Source of the DNA: Eonycteris spelaea
Lineage: Eukaryota; Chordata; Mammalia; Chiroptera; Pteropodidae
DNA: 64,000 nt
Assembly (NCBI GenBank): GCA_003508835.1
Contig: PUFA01000166.1
Span: 930,001 to 994,000, forward strand
Direction of reading: 5' to 3'
The notes under the pieces are model-generated. The model saw nothing but the letters and a program-made list of their open reading frames with translations. It was not told where the DNA came from and made no database searches. The position numbers were made by a program, and so were the translations under genes. This document shows positions 59,604 to 64,000 of this stretch, one piece after another (the first letter of the stretch is position 1; each line of letters opens with the position of its first letter).

Positions 59604-61434
59604 AAAATGAGTAAATAGTAGAATTAGAATTCAAATCCAGGTCCTTTTAATTCCTAAGCCTGTGCCATTAACCAGTCAGTATTTATGCTATCAGCTGTGA
59701 TCTTGAGAATGTTATCATGCAGAGATACCTATTAAAGGGAACTTTAGGAAGTTTGGAAAAGAAAAATAAAGACATTCTTAACATGGTACTGTTTTAGTAG
59801 GTTTATTTGTAGTCAAAACCCCCAAAATAGAATTAGTATGTGTTGAGAACAGTAGGGCCTGTTTTAGATCAAGTAGAATCCGTCAATGCTCTGTTCAGAA
59901 AACTCAGATATCTGTGTGTTGATAAGTCTGGAACATCCAGTTAATAGTGCATTTATGTGATTTAAAATGTACTAAGTCCTATAATATCATTAACTCAGAA
60001 AATGCTAGGTGTGTTTTTTCTTCTTTTAAACCAATCTTTTAAATATTTATTAGTCCCCTTTTGTTTATGTATAAAAAGGAAGAAACATCTGATTTCTTTT
60101 ACAAAATTTATGGTTATGAGGTAGCAGCATGTTATTTCCCTTCAGGGATGTGTCATTCAAGTCTGGTTCAGTCATGCTTAGCATAATTGCTTTTCTTTTG
60201 TAATTTTCTGAAACTTTATTCTCTAGGAGATTTTTTAAAAAAGCTAATTAAAAGATTCCTAGTTTAAATTGCATCCATTGAAGAGAGACATATATGTACT
60301 TTTTTTATGTATGCATTTTAGTGACAACCCCTCCCCTGATTGTCCCCCTCCCCCATTAACAAAGGGAATTTTTGATTGAGAAAGTGCTAATACTGGATGC
60401 TTGTTTCATGAATTTATCTTTCCAGACTTGAAATTTAATTATATCAATGCCTCAGACTTCAGTATCAGCAGAAGCAAGCTTTAAAATTAAGGTTTGCACC
60501 TGTCATTTTAATATATATCCAACATAGGAAAAAAGAGAAGAAACAGGTCCCAAAAGAGACCACAGGATTTGAATTTATTCTATAGAACTGATTCTGTTCT
60601 ATTACAAACAAACTGTCTCCAGCAACTTTTTCGTGGTTTTGGCTGCTTATTTCAGTTTAATCTACTTTTTCTTTCTTTTCAAACAAATGGTTCTTTGCCA
60701 GCAGCATTCTTTTGTTATATTAAACTTGGTTCAATATTGCAAGCTTTCGTTACCTTTGTTATGCAGGGTCATTTCTACTGAGATGAATAATACTACCCAA
60801 GAATGGTATTTTAGACCCTTTAAAGGGTCTTTGTTTTTCTTTATCACTGTGGTTCTCCTTGTTCTCTGAGGAAGTTATTATGTAAATCAATGTTATTTTT
60901 TGCAGTCATGTAAGATATACTTAATATGTAGTTTTATATTCTCATTCTTTATATTTTTTAGGTAAGTAAATTTCAGATGTTAATTTCATCAGAAAGTTTA
61001 ATTTTTAGTAATCTTTTGTTTATAAAATAATCTCTAGGTAACAGAAACCGAGAAAGCAAATGCTCATGTTGGAAATGTCTTTGGTTATTGCCTATGAACT
61101 GTTTTCCTTTTGCTAACCTGTGAGGATCACATGAAATCATCACATTCCTTTGATATTTTCTTACTTGCACGTTCTGTAGCTTCTCATCCCTTGTGTAAAG
61201 TAAGGGATTGCAAAAGGGTTTCTTTCCAAGGAGATTTCTGGCTCTTATTTGTGTTTTTGGTTTGTTTGTTTGTTTGTTTTTGGCCTGTAATCATAGGGTT
61301 GAAATTTAAGTAGGCCAGAAAGATCAGATTCTTGCAGTTAATTCAACAGGTGTTTTTTGAAGGCAGTATATATTGTTAGTCTAAGTACATCAAAAAAATA
61401 AATAAAATCAAACTAGAGAGTTATTCTAAGGTAA
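59604..61434. other. Unique sequence with one microsatellite
   Basis: No named repeat apart from (TTTG)n at 61259-61280. The part 60360-60510 is non-repetitive and looks well kept, so it may be conserved non-coding sequence. No exon was recognised. Confidence 0.4.
61259..61280. repeat. (TTTG)n microsatellite
   Basis: Five consecutive TTTG units within a T/G-rich stretch. Confidence 0.93.
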
Positions 61435-62003
61435 TGCATTGGTTTTCTGCTGCTGCATAACAAATTTCCATAATCACAATAGCTTAAAACAACACACATT
61501 TATTATCTCATGTTTTCTGTAGGTCAGGAGTCTAGGAACAGCTTAGCGGGGTCTCTGTTACGGATCTCAGGAAGGCTGCAATCAGGGTGTTGGCCAGTCT
61601 ACATTCTCATCTAGGGACTTGAATGAAGAAGAATCCTCATCTGAGATCATTCAAGTTGTTGGCAGAATGTCTTTGGCAGCTGTATGCTTTTTGCTGGCTG
61701 TTGCCTAGCGACCACTTTTAACTCCTAGAGGCTACCCATAATTCCTTACCATGTGGCTCTCTAGCATGGCTGCTTAAATGATTAAGCCTGCAGAAGGCTG
61801 TCGTTCCAATCTGTTATTTAGTAAGATGGAGTTTTATATAATGTAGCACAATCATGGGGGTAATATTCCATTACCTTTCATATATCCTGTTGGTTGGAAA
61901 AAAGTCATAAGTTTCCTTATCCTGAAGGAGAGGGGATTACACAAAGCCGTGAACACCAGGAGGTGGGATCATTGGGGGTCATCTCGGGATCTTTTCTGCC
62001 ACA
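61435..62003 (-). mobile_element. MLT1-type (ERVL-MaLR) solo LTR, antisense
   Basis: Starts 'tgcattggttttctgctgc' and shows 'cttaaaacaacacacattta', 'gtcaggagtctaggaac', 'ggctgcaatcagggtgttgg', 'ttgctggctgttgcc', 'ccatgtggctctctagc' and 'gtgaacaccaggaggtggg', ending 'ttctgccaca'. It is MLT1 in reverse, related to the sense copy at 42480-43051. Confidence 0.92.
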
Positions 62004-62335
62004 GACCAGATATAAAGAAATGGGTGATAAGTAAACCTCAAGTGATTAAAAATTGTTCATATTATTGCCTAGATATTGTGTTCATACCAGGACTAGATTA
62101 GACAGTGTTGAAACTGAACCATTACTGTGACTGTCATTTTGTTGAAGCATGGTCTCTTTTTTTGACAAGACTGTATGCAAGCTAAGGGTTAGGTCTCTCT
62201 CATAAGACTTTGCAGTCTGTGTTCCATAAAATATATCCACATATGTTTGAGTCTCCACAATGAAGGACAGAATTTCTTTCTTTCCTTCCACATTATATTC
62301 ATTAAGATTTCAAAATTATAATCAAGCTTAATATA

Positions 62336-62503
62336 CAGACATACCTTGGAGACACTGGGTTTGGTTCCAGACCACTACTGTAAAGAGATTATCACAATAA
62401 AGCAATCTTTTACAGCTTGGTGGAAGGTCTTGCTGTCAATTTGTTTTTTTTTTTTAAAAAAAAGTACAGCACTGGTGAGGCACAATAAATCAAGGTATGA
62501 CTA
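62336..62503. mobile_element. Small non-autonomous Tigger, sister of 12614-12771
   Basis: The left end 'cagacataccttggagacac' is followed by 'ggttccagaccactactg', 'ttatcacaataaagcaatc' and 'ggtggaaggtcttgctg'. The right end is 'gcacaataaatcaaggtatg'. TA flanks both edges (62334-62335, 62504-62505). Internal T and A runs lie at about 62443-62463. Confidence 0.9.
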
Positions 62504-62505
62504 TA

Positions 62506-63812
62506 GTTAGTTGCTTTTCTTTAAATCAGCAAGCAATACATCAAAGATAAGTTTCTTGCTATGTTGAATAAAAGTCATTAAAAGAATAGTTTAGGCATGT
62601 ATTGAAGATAATTGTTTTTAGGTTTACATGTCCTCAGATAATAGTAACATGTTATATTATTAGATTTCACAATAACAGGGTGCTTTTTTTTTTTTTGCAT
62701 TAATTTATTCAATTTAAACAGGTAATGAGCTTGTTTCCATTGAATTTTTTTTCTTTGTCTTTCCTCCTGCTTAATACCAGGCCTTGTTTTACATTGCTGA
62801 ATTGATATCATGAATATGAAAATGATTTAGAGTAGTGACCTTTAATTTTGCATATAGATTAAAATCAAAGGCATCAAATTTCTCAAGTGTTTTGCCTCTA
62901 CATCCTCAGTTTGTTTATGCCAATATAAACAACTTTAATTTGAAAGACTTCTGAATTAAATTTATATTTTTAATATACTTTTATTCTTGGGAAATGTACA
63001 TACCAATTTAATAGCAAAAGAAAAATGTGATACTTATAGATTTTTTTTGAAACATAAATTTGTAGAGTAAGCCATAGTCTTTTAAAAAGACTTCTGCTTA
63101 TACATTTTTTAACAGCCACAACAACAAAATATGGGGTAGAAGGGATTTTAACCAGATATCTTTTCCCCTGGAAGTACTTTTGATACTATAATGGAGACAT
63201 GGGAGGGTATGGTGTATATGGAGAACTATATGGCATTCAGGTTGTCTGGTGCCCAGGCTATCCATGTAGTTACTGAACTACATTGAGCTTTATTCTAGGA
63301 AAGGAGCCCTCATGCTACCCCCTTTCTGAACTTCCTCTAATTTTACCCCCATCCCTCAGGATTATTTAAAAAAAGGAAATAAACTAAAAAGTTATTCACC
63401 ATCTTCTAACATAATTTGGGATGTCACACAAAATTAAAAGTTATTTTGTAATGTAACTGCTTGTGTATATTTTTAAAGAAAAAATATGTTGGACATATTG
63501 TTGATATTACCTAAGAGATATTTGTTAAAAAGCAGGCAGAATGTGTTATCTCTTTCAGCAAGTAGGAAAGAATCCTTAGAGGACTTAGTATGGCTCTATT
63601 TAGTATCCAGTTGCATTTTTTCATTAACTGCCCCACCGGTTGCCTTTTTGCCTTTATGTCCTAGGAATGACAATTTCTAAAGGGCAGTTTTAAAAGGGAA
63701 CTATAGAAAAGGAAAATTAACTATAAATAGGAGGAGAGAGCTGAGTAATATGATTGACAATTTTTGTTACACATTCGCTATACTCTTATTGTATATATTT
63801 TAATCGTATATA
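62506..63812. other. Unique AT-rich sequence, no feature seen
   Basis: Short T-runs (62685-62696, 63042-63049) only. No named repeat, exon or RNA gene recognised. Confidence 0.4.
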
Positions 63813-64000
63813 TGTTTCTGAGCACACACATAGAAGCCAATATCATGGCACTTGGGTTTTTGAGAAAAGAAAATTCTTTATTGTAAGGTTGACTGGCAAG
63901 GAGACAGGAGGCAAGGCTCAAATCTATTTCCTTGATCTAGAGGTCAGGGCAGGTTTTATGGGGTTAAGGTGGCATGCAGAAGAGCTGGCAGGGCAGGTTT
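63813..64000 (-). mobile_element. Endogenous retrovirus LTR (ERV1-like), antisense, cut by window end
   Basis: Read on minus it has a TATA-like 'cataaaacctgccctgacct', then 'gagccttgcctcctgtctcc', an AATAAA signal ('acaataaagaattttc') and 'ctcaaaaacccaagtgcc' near its 3' edge. This is the R-U5 layout of a gammaretrovirus-like LTR. It appears less decayed than the MLT1 copies. Whether it is solo or part of a provirus lies beyond 64000. Confidence 0.65.

Noticed and set aside
1..64000. CpG-island promoter of a protein-coding gene
   Set aside because: No stretch is GC- and CpG-rich enough; the GC-richest parts are repeats, the 7SK and RPS2 copies, or the small block at 7286-7605.

Overview
This window is AT-rich, intron- or intergenic-like mammalian DNA. 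There are no prokaryotic features: no operons, ribosome-binding sites, CRISPR array or long bacterial ORFs. The longest open frames are about 100-130 codons, and those I checked are chance frames, repeat frames or antisense shadows. The recognisable content is typical of a placental mammal: L1 LINEs of several ages, L2 and MIR fossils, MaLR (MLT1-type) LTRs, Tigger and hAT-Charlie DNA transposon fossils (MER1, MER2, MER20), one processed ribosomal-protein pseudogene and one 7SK retropseudogene. I see no Alu, B1/B2, carnivore tRNA-Lys SINE or BovB/Bov-tA copies. The youngest-looking L1 3' ends (13475-13857, 18783-19150, 59180-59345) resemble those I associate with laurasiatherians, especially bats. 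A bat is my best guess, but it is an inference.

Layout. 1-9500: mostly unique sequence with MIR/L2 fossils and an unidentified GC-richer block (7286-7605). 9515-9610: a single 96-bp candidate coding exon on + with canonical splice sites, followed 30 bp later by a 53-bp tandem duplication. 10.3-21.4 kb: L1 fragments (one L1 inserted into another with a 16-bp target duplication), a small Tigger, a hAT element, a MIR and an MLT1 LTR. 21.4-31.8 kb: long repeat-poor AT-rich sequence. 31.8-34.3 kb: an L1/HAL1-like fragment, then a long hAT-Charlie fossil. 36.7-43.05 kb: a nested LINE cluster, namely an old antisense L1 carrying a MER20, a twin-primed inverted L1, another L1 3' end and an unidentified insertion, then an MLT1 LTR. 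45.5-48.0 kb: MER2, L2, an RPS2 processed pseudogene and MER1. 49.5-53.2 kb: an MLT1-like LTR and a second long antisense L1 interrupted by an unidentified ~600-bp insertion. 54.3-56.4 kb: a Tigger derivative, an L1 piece, and an LTR split by another Tigger. 57-64 kb: L2, 7SK retropseudogene, L1 end, 33-bp tandem duplication, MLT1 LTR, a second copy of the small Tigger, and an ERV LTR running off the window end.

No genes here work together as a system. If the 9515-9610 exon is real, the window lies in the introns of a large gene transcribed on +; otherwise it is intergenic. I found no evidence for an undescribed biological system. The most useful results are the candidate exon, the nested insertion chronology, the tailless 7SK retropseudogene and two insertions I could not classify.
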